A DNA stretch of 54,868 nucleotides from Deltaproteobacteria bacterium (GTDB lineage: Bacteria; Myxococcota_C; UBA6777), in assembly GCA_006226375.1 (NCBI GenBank), contig SBHC01000066.1, positions 1 to 54,868 on the forward strand, in the 5' to 3' direction. Positions within the stretch are counted from its first letter, which is position 1. Each line of letters opens with the position of its first letter. The notes beneath the pieces are model-generated. The model was not told the DNA's origin. It saw nothing but the letters and a program-made list of their open reading frames with translations, and did no database searches. Shown piece after piece: positions 18,501-27,126 of the stretch. A program made the position numbers and the translations under genes.

Positions 18501-19226
18501 GTCGTCCCAGCGCTCTTCGTCCATGTACTGGCTGGTCAACGATTGAAGCGCATCCATCATTTGTTGGTGACGCTGCTCCCGTTGGAGGGTAAGCCATTCT
18601 TCAAACGGTGGGCTGTCACTGATGAACAACCCAGTGAGAAGGTCGTTTTTGTAGAGAGTGACAGCTTTTTCCAAAAGCTGCGGAGCTTCTGGGGTTTCCG
18701 GAGCACGCTCCCACTCTGTGACCAGCTCATCAAACCGAAGGACGTCAACAAAACAGTAGGCAGGCTCGGGGTGAATTTGGACAATGCGACGTGTGATCTC
18801 AAGGAAACCTGGCTCGTCGGTCTCCTCATCGACGTAAGGGGCGAGGCTCTTGCGCAACCGGGACAACGAAATGCGCAGGTTGGTGCGGGCTTTTTGTTCG
18901 TCCATCTCACTCCACAGCACACCAGCGAGAGTTTCGCGGTGGTGGGCGCGCTGGAACTCCAACACGAGGTAGGCAAAGAGAGCGCGAACACGGTCCGAGG
19001 GAAAGTGCAAACTCTCCCCTTGCCACTTCACTTGTAGTGGCCCAAACAGGTGGATCTCCAACAGTGGGGGCGTCACCGCAGCACTTGCCAAAACAACAGG
19101 GCTCCTTTGCAAAGGGAAGGGGCGTTGTTCATCGTCAGAATGGACGTCTCTGAAGCCCAAGGATGTACTTGAACTTGAGGGACTCGTCGTGATAGAGCGT
19201 GTTTCCCTTGTGTCTTCTTGAGGCAT
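15594..19226 (-). CDS. BTAD (SARP-like) – NB-ARC – TPR transcriptional regulator
   Basis: 1210 residues. A Ser/Thr-rich N-terminus (1-45) leads into a winged-helix OmpR-type DNA-binding domain (about 52-135, with L-R-I-S-L-S-R-L-R-K-S) and a bacterial transcriptional activation domain (to about 310, Y-M-D-E-E-R-W-D-D-A through E-F-G-V-E-P-S). Next is a signal-transduction ATPase of the NB-ARC/STAND type, with P-loop G-M-G-G-V-G-K-S-T and Walker B L-L-L-I-L-D-N-F-E. The last third is a run of TPR repeats (for example A-L-S-N-I-G-S-I-L-D-E-Q-G-Y). Members are large ligand- or protein-sensing activators, often of secondary metabolism or development. It is divergent from an exported M1-like peptidase gene. 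Confidence 0.93.
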   Translation of the reverse strand: MPQEDTRETRSITTSPSSSSTSLGFRDVHSDDEQRPFPLQRSPVVLASAAVTPPLLEIHLFGPLQVKWQGESLHFPSDRVRALFAYLVLEFQRAHHRETLAGVLWSEMDEQKARTNLRISLSRLRKSLAPYVDEETDEPGFLEITRRIVQIHPEPAYCFVDVLRFDELVTEWERAPETPEAPQLLEKAVTLYKNDLLTGLFISDSPPFEEWLTLQREQRHQQMMDALQSLTSQYMDEERWDDAQKFAKQQLALEPWREEAHRQLIEILAGKGDRSGALQQYQICTEVMEEEFGVEPSLETNLLIQTLRYSEEVPLPSSLLQPPSTPEIELPQEPPAVAPPHNIPASRLPFFGREKELDKLQARLLDATTRMVTLTGMGGVGKSTLAKEAARRTLHHFPDGVWFVPLADLPSKLHDPTNQVLLTIGRTLGLEFGQQTSPFERLIAYLRETQLLLILDNFEHINEAADILVPLLEQAPHVTLLITSRERLYFQSEFVLPLHGLPVPEPNAPNADEYSSVRLFLERFLRHRGGSLDYTLEEIVEICKRLNGVPLALELAASWGAQYFPSEIASALDENSTLLSTRMRDLPARHRSIAAVFEGSWELLSPALQQTLMNLSVFQGDFSADAAKQIIDAPRNNLDTLVSCSLVQQPTSGRYRLHSLLHEYAQEKAHYNLDEARRAKVYSRYVRYYLGPLSQNKALMTSEDSLATLDALQKEYTEILAAWRWAVFLGEWSLLEESVSGLALLFRMLSLFHEGEATFSHSEEQLQASLQGSPDQWPTDQHKALASIQAQRVYFLQSLSYMDEAIKKADQTLETLRPSWVELELECRLYQADAMQRQGDFDTAKSTYEHVATLANQHNYPRLEGLALSNIGSILDEQGYFSKAESCLEQALKLLRSQENLLDLMSLYNNLGSVAWREGKHEQARHHYETALELGEKLRFRAGKKMILANLGILLEEQGSYQQAMDYYQQSLEIGEQLGDRRGNSITLGNMGTLCLRYGDNRNAELHFAQSLKIAREIGDRQGETWVLANQAWLYLRQSKPQQALQAGQTSRTIAEAINDRNNQANANYYMGQAFSQLGSHTEATKHLTLAKELRSEMQQQGHVLEVMASLAQISSQQGSRELALVTAREIAEEITPEHFASMDDPVATCRIVYNILEDLAPSLAEEVLTLARNFLAHALQLIQDPAMRESLLYAIPSHQWLNSVMSVET

Positions 19227-19292
19227 TGTGTCTCATTTTACACGAAACCGCAATTCGTTGTTGCATCTCCCTATCACCCCTGTCTTTTGAAA

Positions 19293-19336
19293 CACAAGTC
19301 GCCTGCTGTTGTTTCCTCTTTTTCTCACGACTTGTG
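19293..19336. promoter_or_regulatory. 9-bp inverted repeat between divergent regulator and peptidase genes
   Basis: CACAAGTCG (19293-19301) and its exact reverse complement CGACTTGTG (19328-19336) are separated by 26 bases. The position between two divergent starts (19226 and 19513) suits a binding site for a dimeric regulator. No direct heptamer repeats of the usual SARP type were noticed. Confidence 0.4.
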
Positions 19337-19512
19337 ATTTGGGAACGAGCAGGGCATGGTGAGTTGCGTTGCCGTGGAACAATCTCTCCGAAAGATCTTT
19401 CTCGTTTGGATTGTTGGTGGATGGGTGGCACGGTACGAACCAAAGCAAATGTTCCAAACCACCATTTTTGCTCTTTCCTCTTCTCTTGACCCTGACAAGG
19501 AGCTTCGCAGTG

Positions 19513-21621
19513 ATGGGTACAAACCAAAAGCCGTTGCAACGTATGCAGCGTTGGCTCACCCAGGTAAGTGTATGGGTTCTTCTCTCCTTGGGAATGACCA
19601 GTCTTGTGTACGCACAGTCTCAACGTAAAGACTTGTATGCCAAACAAACCAGCGTTTGGATTCAAAAAGCCAAGTTTGAAGTTGCGCTGTGGCCTGCGAA
19701 GCATCGGTTGGATGTCACGGCTTTGTTTTCCTTGGAAGGTCCTCGCATCCCCAAGCGCTTGCGGATGTACCTCCCTCAATTGATCCAGCTGAAAGATGTT
19801 GCGCTGAAAGGGAACAAGGGTTGGACCAAGGTTAAGCATGAACGTCAACTGGAAACGGTGGTGATCAACGTGGGCCACATCCTCCAGAGAAAAGCCAACG
19901 TACGGTTGCGCTACACCATCGTCTTTGATAGCAGCAAGAACTACTTGTTTCGTGGCATCTTCTGTCAGATCAAGCCGGGAGAAAGTTACTTTCTGTACGG
20001 CTGGTATCCAAGCCTACGACCCTTTGCTGATCCTCTCTCAGGTCAACTCCTTCGCGGTCATCGTTGGAATTACCAACTGGAGTTGGAGGTCCCTGCGAAA
20101 GAGCGTCCTGTGGCGGCCGGTCCTTTGCTGAAGTCTTGGAAGGTTAAGAAAGGGCGCAAGAGGTTCTTGTTTGGCTCTTCTCCGATCAAGGAAGCCGCCA
20201 TCTTCTTCGTATCGGCCCGTTTTAAGATCTACCGGTATCGCTACCCTGACCGTCATGTGGAGTTCTTTCTTCATCGGTACGACAGCCGCCGTGCGATCAA
20301 CGCGTTGGTCCGTATGACTACCAAAGTCCAGCGGTTCTACACCAAGTTGTGGGGCGATCCGCGCGGCTCCAAAGCCTATGTCCAGAAAGGACGCCGACGA
20401 CGCATCAAGCCTGTCGTCTGGCGTTTGATCTCGTTTGGTGGTTCGGGCGCGCGGGGGTATCCATTTACCCTTCTGCTCGATCGCAGGGAAGACTTCTTCG
20501 GTGGCTCGCTGAAGCGCTCGATTGACCGACTGTTTTCCAAGAGGCAGGTGCTGCTTCATGAGATGGCACACACCTGGTGGGGCAACGCTGTGACAGGCGT
20601 GGGGAAAGGCTCCATCTGGTTGAACGAAGGTCTCGCCAACTACGCTTCCATTCGTGCGCTGGGAGGGTTGTATGGCAAGAAGGCCGAGACGGCGTCGATC
20701 CAGCGTCACATCGCTTACTTCCTGGACGGAGCAGGCAGCGGTCGTTTGCTAGAGCCTGGTGGTTTGGCGCAGATGGCACAGCGCACAGCATACACCAAAG
20801 GCGCGCTCGTGTTTGTTGCGTTGGAGCGCCGGCTCTCTCGGGAGGTTGTAGACAAGGGGTTGCGGTATTTCTTCCAGTCGTACCGAGGCAAATACCCTGA
20901 GATCAAGGACCTTAAGAAATCGTTGGAGAAGGCAGCAGGCCGCTCTCTTGATGGTTTCTTTCGCGACTGGATCCACGGGGGCGGGCTTCCCTACATTGAG
21001 ATGAACCAGTCGTACCGCAAGCGGATCAAACGTCGTCAGTACCAACTCCAGCTCACATTGGAGAATCGCGGAACCATTGAAGGTGTGGCTCATGTGCGGG
21101 TGTGGGATTACCGCAAGTCACACGACCTCTGGATTCCTGTCCAACCCGGCAAAACCCGCAAGTTCATTTGGAAGCACAAACGTCGGATCAAGCGGGTGCA
21201 GTTCAATCCCGACGGTGTCATGATTCATGGCTTTCGATGGCGCGCGATTCTTCAACAGGCCAACCAGCTGCGCCGAGCAGGGAACTCCGTGCAGGCCAGC
21301 GTCTTGTTTCGACGGTTGCTGCAAGCGTTTCCGTCACACGGTCACGCGCTGTACAGCTGGGCCTTGTTGAACCTGAAGCAAAAACGTCTTGCCCAGGCCA
21401 AGAAGCTCTTTAAGAAGGCTAGCCAATGCAAACCCTCCCAACGAACGCCAAATTGGGTTCCTTTGTGGGCCAAGTTCCGCTATGCGTCGTTGATCCTGAA
21501 GCAAGGAAACGCCAGCGAAAAGAAGAAAGCAACCCAAGCGCTAAAGCGCCTCTTGCTCAGCCCAACCAATCCTTATCGCCTGCACCAACGCATTCAAGCG
21601 CTGCTTGGCACAAAGAAATAG
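19513..21621 (+). CDS. Exported M1-like zinc metallopeptidase with C-terminal TPR
   Basis: 702 residues with a Sec signal (to about residue 34, V-Y-A-Q). The beta-rich N-terminal domain is followed by the gluzincin zinc site H349-E-M-A-H353, with the third ligand E372 in N-E-G-L-A-N-Y, which is the H-E-x2-H-x18-E pattern of peptidase family M1. The G-A-M-E-N exopeptidase motif of true aminopeptidases is not seen; a F-G-G-S-G-A-R-G-Y-P segment is in its place, so the activity may differ. The last 130 residues look like TPRs. ATG 19513 has AAGGAG ten bases upstream. It would act in the periplasm or at the cell surface. Confidence 0.88.
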   Translation: MGTNQKPLQRMQRWLTQVSVWVLLSLGMTSLVYAQSQRKDLYAKQTSVWIQKAKFEVALWPAKHRLDVTALFSLEGPRIPKRLRMYLPQLIQLKDVALKGNKGWTKVKHERQLETVVINVGHILQRKANVRLRYTIVFDSSKNYLFRGIFCQIKPGESYFLYGWYPSLRPFADPLSGQLLRGHRWNYQLELEVPAKERPVAAGPLLKSWKVKKGRKRFLFGSSPIKEAAIFFVSARFKIYRYRYPDRHVEFFLHRYDSRRAINALVRMTTKVQRFYTKLWGDPRGSKAYVQKGRRRRIKPVVWRLISFGGSGARGYPFTLLLDRREDFFGGSLKRSIDRLFSKRQVLLHEMAHTWWGNAVTGVGKGSIWLNEGLANYASIRALGGLYGKKAETASIQRHIAYFLDGAGSGRLLEPGGLAQMAQRTAYTKGALVFVALERRLSREVVDKGLRYFFQSYRGKYPEIKDLKKSLEKAAGRSLDGFFRDWIHGGGLPYIEMNQSYRKRIKRRQYQLQLTLENRGTIEGVAHVRVWDYRKSHDLWIPVQPGKTRKFIWKHKRRIKRVQFNPDGVMIHGFRWRAILQQANQLRRAGNSVQASVLFRRLLQAFPSHGHALYSWALLNLKQKRLAQAKKLFKKASQCKPSQRTPNWVPLWAKFRYASLILKQGNASEKKKATQALKRLLLSPTNPYRLHQRIQALLGTKK

Positions 21622-21696
21622 TCCAGGTTTGAGAGTGGATGTGACTTGGTGACGATGGGGGGGGTGTTGGGAGGCGGTTTTTGGGTTCCTTGTCCC

Positions 21697-22665
21697 TTAC
21701 TTCTTGCCTTTGACGAAGAAGCGTTGGAACGAGCTCATTTGTTCGTCGGCGATGGACATGTCGAGGGCCTGACGGATTTGTGCTTGATCCATCTTTTCGC
21801 CAAGTCGTCCGAGGCAGAGGAGGGCGTAGAAGCGAGAGGTGCGGTTCTTGTCTTCGAGAGCGATGTGGTTGAGCATTTCATGGAGGTGCTCGCTGAGTTC
21901 CTCCATCGCGTCTTCGCTGTCGTTGTAGTTCTCAAGGACCATGCTGAGGGCACGTAGCGCCATCGCTCGGCTTTCGGTTTCGCCTTGCATGATGTAGGGG
22001 ACCAAGAGGCCAACAGTGCCGACGTTTCCGATTTTGCCGAGGGCGATCAGCGCGTCGTCAATGCGGAACCCTTCCGCCAAACATTGGGTCAGGTGGGGGA
22101 TGGCTTCTTCGGCTGCGAGCTCTCCCAGCGCCCAGATGATAGCGCGGGACTCAACAAACCTCATGGGGGAGAGCAACCCAAGCAGCGCTGGGAGAGCAGG
22201 GCGGAAGCGACCGTAACCCATCAACATCGCAGTGGATGCGACTTCTCCTGGGTCATCGGAGGCAAACCCTTGCATCATATCCGTGAGGAACGCTTGATCT
22301 TGACCAATGGCCAGGGTGCGGGCTGCAAGTGGTCCAAATGTGGAGTCTTTGAGAAGTTCGCGAACGGCGTCGAGAGCGTTCTGTGGGACTTCTTCCATGT
22401 TGAGGAAGATGTAAGCGAAGGCATCAAGGACGTCACCCTTCGCTGTGCCAGGCATGGGTTCTTCCAGGTAACCAAGAAGATCGGAGAGTCCTTCCGCTCC
22501 TTGCTTAATTTGTTCCATGTAGGGGTGTTGCCCTGCACGGGGAACCAAAGCTCGGTCGATTGCCCCTACAGCATCGAGCATCTCTTCCGCAAATTGGATG
22601 TCTTGTTCTTCTTCCACGCCGAAGAATGAACGATAAATCTCGGGGTTAAAATGCTCAGTCGCCAT
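21697..22665 (-). CDS. HEAT-repeat protein
   Basis: 322 residues without a signal peptide, acidic and helical. From about residue 80 there are repeating helix pairs of the HEAT type, such as S-R-A-I-I-W-A-L-G-E-L-A-A-E-E-A-I-P-H-L and D-D-A-L-I-A-L-G-K-I-G-N. Such proteins are scaffolds for protein-protein contact in the cytoplasm; the partner is unknown. ATG 22665 has GGAG six bases upstream, while a GTG at 22677 would bury that site. It is convergent with the M1-like peptidase gene, 75 bases apart. Confidence 0.85.
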   Translation of the reverse strand: MATEHFNPEIYRSFFGVEEEQDIQFAEEMLDAVGAIDRALVPRAGQHPYMEQIKQGAEGLSDLLGYLEEPMPGTAKGDVLDAFAYIFLNMEEVPQNALDAVRELLKDSTFGPLAARTLAIGQDQAFLTDMMQGFASDDPGEVASTAMLMGYGRFRPALPALLGLLSPMRFVESRAIIWALGELAAEEAIPHLTQCLAEGFRIDDALIALGKIGNVGTVGLLVPYIMQGETESRAMALRALSMVLENYNDSEDAMEELSEHLHEMLNHIALEDKNRTSRFYALLCLGRLGEKMDQAQIRQALDMSIADEQMSSFQRFFVKGKK

Positions 22666-22823
22666 GACGGACTCCACTCTTCTATCTTCAAGATTGTAGA
22701 CTTCGCGATCGATCGGGTGGTTGAGTAGAACGGGAAGATTCTATCAAATCCAATCAGAATCGCAAGAGGATGGATCGCAAGGCGAGCAACCTAACCAAAA
22801 TGGAAGAGAAGCACAAGGGGGTA

Positions 22824-23387
22824 TTAATGAGGGGTAAGCCAGCTGTCGGCGAGGCGAGTCAGTGCTGGCATGAACAGCCAGGTTAAGATTGTCACGACCA
22901 GTGCATTCACTAGGAGGAGGTCCACAAGTATAGGAAGTTTGCCCAGAGTTCGGGATACTCCCTGGGAGGCTAGAAAGACAGCTGGGTTGACCGCGATCCA
23001 GGTGAGGATAGCCATCTTCCAGGTTGCAGGAGGCTTGGCGCTTGCATCGTTGTTGGTGGGAAAGAACGCCTCAAGGCCGTGCAGCCTGCGACGTGTTGCT
23101 TCCCCTTCCATGTAGGGGGCGCACTCTTCCTCCCAGCGACGAAACACATCGGACGCATAAAAGGCCTGACGAGCTTCGTCATTGTCAAACGAACGAAGGA
23201 TGCCGTACTCCCGAGGGTGGCCTTCGTCCAAAGGTCGAAGCAGGAAGGCTCCTTGGGTACCAGGGATCCTTTTGGCTTTCTTAAAAAACTTGTGGATGTG
23301 CGTTTCAAAGTCTTGTTCACAGCCGGCCTTTACCTTGCGAGTGATAGCGACGTGAACGGCTTGAGGGCTTGTCGGTGTTGGCTCCAT
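22824..23387 (-). CDS. ABM-domain (antibiotic biosynthesis monooxygenase-like) membrane protein
   Basis: 187 residues. The N-terminal ferredoxin-like ABM fold (about 10-95) has V-H-V-A-I-T-R-K-V-K-A-G-C-E-Q-D-F-E and L-R-S-F-D-N-D-E. Two hydrophobic helices follow (about 125-145 and 150-175). This combination is common in a family of unknown substrate; a small-molecule oxidase or sensing role is possible. The ATG lies 15 bases after the TSUP stop on the same strand, so both are in one operon. Confidence 0.88.
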   Translation of the reverse strand: MEPTPTSPQAVHVAITRKVKAGCEQDFETHIHKFFKKAKRIPGTQGAFLLRPLDEGHPREYGILRSFDNDEARQAFYASDVFRRWEEECAPYMEGEATRRRLHGLEAFFPTNNDASAKPPATWKMAILTWIAVNPAVFLASQGVSRTLGKLPILVDLLLVNALVVTILTWLFMPALTRLADSWLTPH

Positions 23388-23402
23388 CGCAATGGTCTCC
23401 TG

Positions 23403-24248
23403 TTATTTTGCCATGAGAATGTCGAAGATGAGCAACTTCAGCGCCATCACCGTCAGTAGGAGCGCGAAGATCTTGCGCATCAAGGTGGTTGAGACCTTGG
23501 TGGCTGCACGAACTCCTAGCTGCGTAAACACTAGAACGCCCGCTATCATCGGTAAGCTGATGCTCCACACCACGTAGCCCGTTTGCAGGTTTGACACGGT
23601 GCTTTGTGCCTGACCCAGCAAATACACGATGGTGTTGCCCAGCGCGCCGAGGACTACGGCGGGAATGGCAATGGCGATGGCCTGCTTGACTGGTAGTTTG
23701 TGGCGTGTGCTCAACCAGGGAATGATAAAGATGCCTCCACCCAAACCTGCGAAGGCGGCGATCACACCTGTCAGTACGCCGGTTGTGATGTAGGCCGACT
23801 GTGGACGCTGCTCCCACTCCCAGTCCTCTGTTGCTTGTTTCTTGTCTCCTCCGGAAGCCTTGTTGGTTCGGAGGATTCGGAGGATGCTGTACACCAAAAA
23901 GACCAGAAACAGAGCCAAAAAATATTCGCGCTTGTACCAATTGGAGGTCTTGACGACATAGCTCAAAGGCATGGACAGAGCCGCTGTCGGTATGCCTACC
24001 AACAACGCCTCGCGCCAATGCAACAAGCCGCTTCGGTGCTCTTGGTAGGAGGCTACTATGCCAGCAAACGCTTGAACCAGCAGAGCGTTCGCCAAAATGT
24101 AACGGGTGGCCTCAAAGCCTTCTAACGAGAACGAAGCGAAGACGCTATGAAGCACGGCAATGTAGATCAACCCTCCGCCGATCCCGACCATGCCCACCAA
24201 AAAACCTCCGATGGAGCCGATCGCAAACAACAACGCTGCGAGACCCAT
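23403..24248 (-). CDS. TSUP / TauE-SafE family permease
   Basis: 281 residues with about eight membrane helices in two halves. The hallmark glycine-rich loops are G-G-F-L-V-G-M-V-G-I-G-G-G in the first half and G-V-I-A-A-F-A-G-L-G-G-G in the second. The family moves sulfite, sulfonates or other organic anions across the inner membrane; the substrate here is not known. ATG 24248 has AAGGAG six bases upstream, and the protein starts directly with the first helix. It is co-transcribed with the ABM gene. Confidence 0.93.
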   Translation of the reverse strand: MGLAALLFAIGSIGGFLVGMVGIGGGLIYIAVLHSVFASFSLEGFEATRYILANALLVQAFAGIVASYQEHRSGLLHWREALLVGIPTAALSMPLSYVVKTSNWYKREYFLALFLVFLVYSILRILRTNKASGGDKKQATEDWEWEQRPQSAYITTGVLTGVIAAFAGLGGGIFIIPWLSTRHKLPVKQAIAIAIPAVVLGALGNTIVYLLGQAQSTVSNLQTGYVVWSISLPMIAGVLVFTQLGVRAATKVSTTLMRKIFALLLTVMALKLLIFDILMAK

Positions 24249-24337
24249 GAGATTCTCCTTCGTGTGAGAAGAGAAGAAACAACTCTGCAACCTTTACGAT
24301 GTCAGCTGCAGAGTCGTCTTTCGTTGTCATGTGTTCT

Positions 24338-26209
24338 TTAGAACGCCCAGCAAGCGCAGCCTGCTCCAAGTCCCCAAAGGTCGAAACCTGTGGGTGCTTG
24401 GTGGTTGTGGCCGTGGTGATGCCCATGGTGACCGTGGCTATGACCGTGGCTGTGACTGTGACCGCAACATGAGAGCGCTTGCTCCACCCTGTTGGAGTGC
24501 GTGATCGCGGCGTTAAATCTTTGATGTCCTCCGTAGCGACCCACTGGCGACCAGCCAGGGCTGACAGGTGGTATGCCTGGGTCAAGATCCGAGAAGGAGC
24601 CTTTGCCATAGACAACGTTGCCACCCACGAGGGTCATTTCAGCTTCCAGGTTCTTGATGTCTTCATCGGGGATCGAGAAGTAATCCGCAGACAGGACCAC
24701 AAGGTCGGCGTGTTGACCGTTTTGGATCGCACCTTTGCGGCCGCTCTCAGAGGAAAACCAGGAACTGTCGACCGTCCACAAACGAAGGGCTTCGTCCCGG
24801 CTCAAGAGGTTGTCATCACCGTAGAGTGAGAGTCCTCCGAGGGTTCTGCCTGTGGTGAGCCAGTACAAGCAAACCCACGGGTTGTAGCTGGCGACACGAG
24901 TTGCATCGGTGCCCGCGCCAACAGGAAGTCCCATTTGCAACATCTTGCGGATGGGCGGTGTGTGTTGGGCTGCTTCCTTGCCATAGCGGTCGACAAAGTA
25001 CTCTCCCTGGAACGCCATACGGTGCTGAATCGCGACGCCACCGCCCAGGGCTCGGATACGCTCCATGCTGGCTTCGGAGATGGTCTCTGCGTGGTCGATG
25101 ATCCAGGGCATGCCGTGGAGGGGGACATCTTTGTTGACCGACTCAAAGACGTTCAAGAATTGTTGGATCGACTCGTCGTATGTGGCGTGGATGCGGAACG
25201 GCCAACGACGTTCCGCCAGGAGACGGATGATCTTTTCGAGGTTGGGAGCCATCTCGTCGCTGAGGTCGGGCCGAGGCTTGAGGAAGTTCTCAAAGTCGGC
25301 TGCGGACCAGACCAGGTTTTCTCCCGCTCCAATCAGACGGAGCATGTCGTCGCCGTGTCCAGGCCGGGTCATGTCAACCCAACGAGCGTAGTCGTCGTAT
25401 TCTTTGCCTGCCACCTGCGCGAAGAGGTTGTAGGCGATCCGGACGGTGAGCTTCCCCTCGTCCGCCAGCTCTTGAATGATCTGGTAGTCTTCTGGGTAGT
25501 TCTGGCCCCCACCTCCAGCGTCGATCACGCTGGTGATTCCGAGGCGATTGAGCTCACGCATAAAGTGACGTGTGGAGTTCTTTTGGTCTTCTAGCGGTAG
25601 TTTGGGGGCTTGCGAGATTGTAGCGTAGAGAACCAACGCGCTGGGATCGGCAATCAACATGCCCGTTGGGTTGCCCTGGCTGTCTCGCTCCACGACGCCG
25701 CGGTCGTAGGTGGGAGGGTTTTTGTCGTAGCCCAAAGCCCGGAGCGCAGCCTGGTTGAGCAAGGCGCGTCCATACAAATGAAGGATGATGACCGGAGTGT
25801 GAGGAGCGGCCTGATTGATCTCCGCGAGGGTGGGCATTCGGCGCTCTTTGAATTGAAACTCGGACCAGCCTCCAATCACCCGGACCCACTGTGGAGCTGG
25901 AGTGTTCTCTGCCTGAATGCGTAGCATCTCAAGTGCGTCGCCGAGGGAGCTTACACCCTCCCATCGGAGCTCCATGTTGTAGCTCAACCCTCCACGAATC
26001 AGGTGCGTGTGTGAGTCGTTCAGGCCGGGAATGACGGTCTTTTTCTGCAAGTCGATCTTGCGGGTTTGGGGTCCCACATAGCTCATGGCTTCTTGCTCGT
26101 TGCCAACGTACAAGAAACGTCCGTTTCGGATGGCAACGGCTTCGACTGTGGGCTGCGCATGATCCATCGTGTGGATTCGCCCGTTGAAGAGAAGTGTGTC
26201 TGCGTGCAT
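24338..26209 (-). CDS. YtcJ-type amidohydrolase with His-rich C-terminal tail
   Basis: 623 residues, amidohydrolase family 3. An N-terminal strand D-T-L-L-F-N-G-R-I-H-T-M-D and a metal-binding H-x-H in L-N-D-S-H-T-H-L are typical. Later marks are G-W-S-E-F, H-A-T-Y-D-E-S, D-H-A-E, A-I-Q-H, and G-T-D-A-T-R-V near the end of the barrel. Such enzymes hydrolyse amide or cyclic compounds with a bound metal. The last 45 residues are unusual: a C-C-G followed by ten or more His in H-S-H-G-H-G-H patterns, then C-A-C-W-A-F, which looks like an added metal-binding tail. GGGAG seven bases before the ATG supports the start. Substrate unknown. Confidence 0.9.
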   Translation of the reverse strand: MHADTLLFNGRIHTMDHAQPTVEAVAIRNGRFLYVGNEQEAMSYVGPQTRKIDLQKKTVIPGLNDSHTHLIRGGLSYNMELRWEGVSSLGDALEMLRIQAENTPAPQWVRVIGGWSEFQFKERRMPTLAEINQAAPHTPVIILHLYGRALLNQAALRALGYDKNPPTYDRGVVERDSQGNPTGMLIADPSALVLYATISQAPKLPLEDQKNSTRHFMRELNRLGITSVIDAGGGGQNYPEDYQIIQELADEGKLTVRIAYNLFAQVAGKEYDDYARWVDMTRPGHGDDMLRLIGAGENLVWSAADFENFLKPRPDLSDEMAPNLEKIIRLLAERRWPFRIHATYDESIQQFLNVFESVNKDVPLHGMPWIIDHAETISEASMERIRALGGGVAIQHRMAFQGEYFVDRYGKEAAQHTPPIRKMLQMGLPVGAGTDATRVASYNPWVCLYWLTTGRTLGGLSLYGDDNLLSRDEALRLWTVDSSWFSSESGRKGAIQNGQHADLVVLSADYFSIPDEDIKNLEAEMTLVGGNVVYGKGSFSDLDPGIPPVSPGWSPVGRYGGHQRFNAAITHSNRVEQALSCCGHSHSHGHSHGHHGHHHGHNHQAPTGFDLWGLGAGCACWAF

Positions 26210-26226
26210 GGTTCTGCTCCCTGCAT

Positions 26227-26261
26227 CAACAAAAGCGTGGACAGACTTGGCCTGCCCACGC
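26227..26261 (-). terminator. Intrinsic terminator after the YcaC-type hydrolase gene
   Basis: On the minus strand, GCGTGG and CCACGC (plus a short inner CAG/CTG pair) form a stem at 26261-26235, followed by TTTTGTT. It lies between the hydrolase stop and the amidohydrolase start, so the two genes are partly separated in transcription. Confidence 0.65.
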
Positions 26262-26281
26262 GTGATGAAAACGGTGGATGT

Positions 26282-26935
26282 TTATCCTTCGACGTTCTTC
26301 CTGTTGGGGGGGGCGTTGTGAACCATGGTGTATGCGTACTCGATGCCTTGGCCATACGCGCCAGCGTGTTCACGCATCACGTTGATGATGCCGTCGTAGG
26401 TTTCCTTGCGTGACCAGTCACGCTGCCATTCCAGAGCGGTCTGCACCCAGGTCATGGGAATTGCGCCGGCTTGAATCATCCGTTGCACCGCCATGTCGTG
26501 AGCTTCTTTGCTGGTTCCACCCGAGGCGTCTGTTACAAAGTAGACTTCATAACCGTCACGGACGGCCTCCACGACAGGAAATGCAAGGCAGACCTCAGTC
26601 CAAAGCGCACAAAACACAAGCTTTTTGCGACCTGTTGCTTCAATGGCTTTGCGGAAGTTCTCGTCTTCCCAGGAGTTCATGGATGTTCGTTCAATGACGT
26701 CGTGCTTGGGAAAGACGTCCAGCAGCTCCGGCCAGATGTGTCCGCTGAAACTCTTGGATTCCACTGCTGTGAGAACTGTGGGGATGTTATACACGCGGCT
26801 TGATTTTGCGAGACCCAGCACGTTGTTGAACAGGCTTTGACGGTCGATGCTCTGTACACCGAAGGTCATTTGGGGCTGGTGGTCGATGAAAATGAGCGCG
26901 CTGTTCTCCGGTGTCAACAAGTCTAGCTTCGACAT
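26282..26935 (-). CDS. YcaC-type isochorismatase-fold cysteine hydrolase
   Basis: 217 residues. The fold of the isochorismatase family is clear: D18 in L-I-F-I-D-H-Q-P-Q-M, the segment I-E-R-T-S-M-N-S-W-E-D, and the catalytic cysteine C116 in F-C-A-L-W-T-E-V-C. The YcaC branch is the best fit; its substrate is unknown in general. GAGGAG is six bases before ATG 26935. The upstream region has an octamer repeat cluster (27127-27208) that probably controls it. Downstream, a terminator separates it from an amidohydrolase, and a TSUP/ABM pair follows. Confidence 0.92.
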   Translation of the reverse strand: MSKLDLLTPENSALIFIDHQPQMTFGVQSIDRQSLFNNVLGLAKSSRVYNIPTVLTAVESKSFSGHIWPELLDVFPKHDVIERTSMNSWEDENFRKAIEATGRKKLVFCALWTEVCLAFPVVEAVRDGYEVYFVTDASGGTSKEAHDMAVQRMIQAGAIPMTWVQTALEWQRDWSRKETYDGIINVMREHAGAYGQGIEYAYTMVHNAPPNRKNVEG

Positions 26936-27126
26936 GACATTCTCCTCTTTGCGTTGTTGGGTAGACGTTGCCCATTCCGTCTCCATAAGGTGAAGGCTCT
27001 TGAGAGCCAACGCGCTTGGATTCGAATGGGTATGCCCGCCTCCTAAGCAATCGATATGCCAGTGAGGTGCAAAGAGGTATGTTGTTGACTTACAACGATG
27101 TTAATCGAGAATTCAGAGGCGTATTT

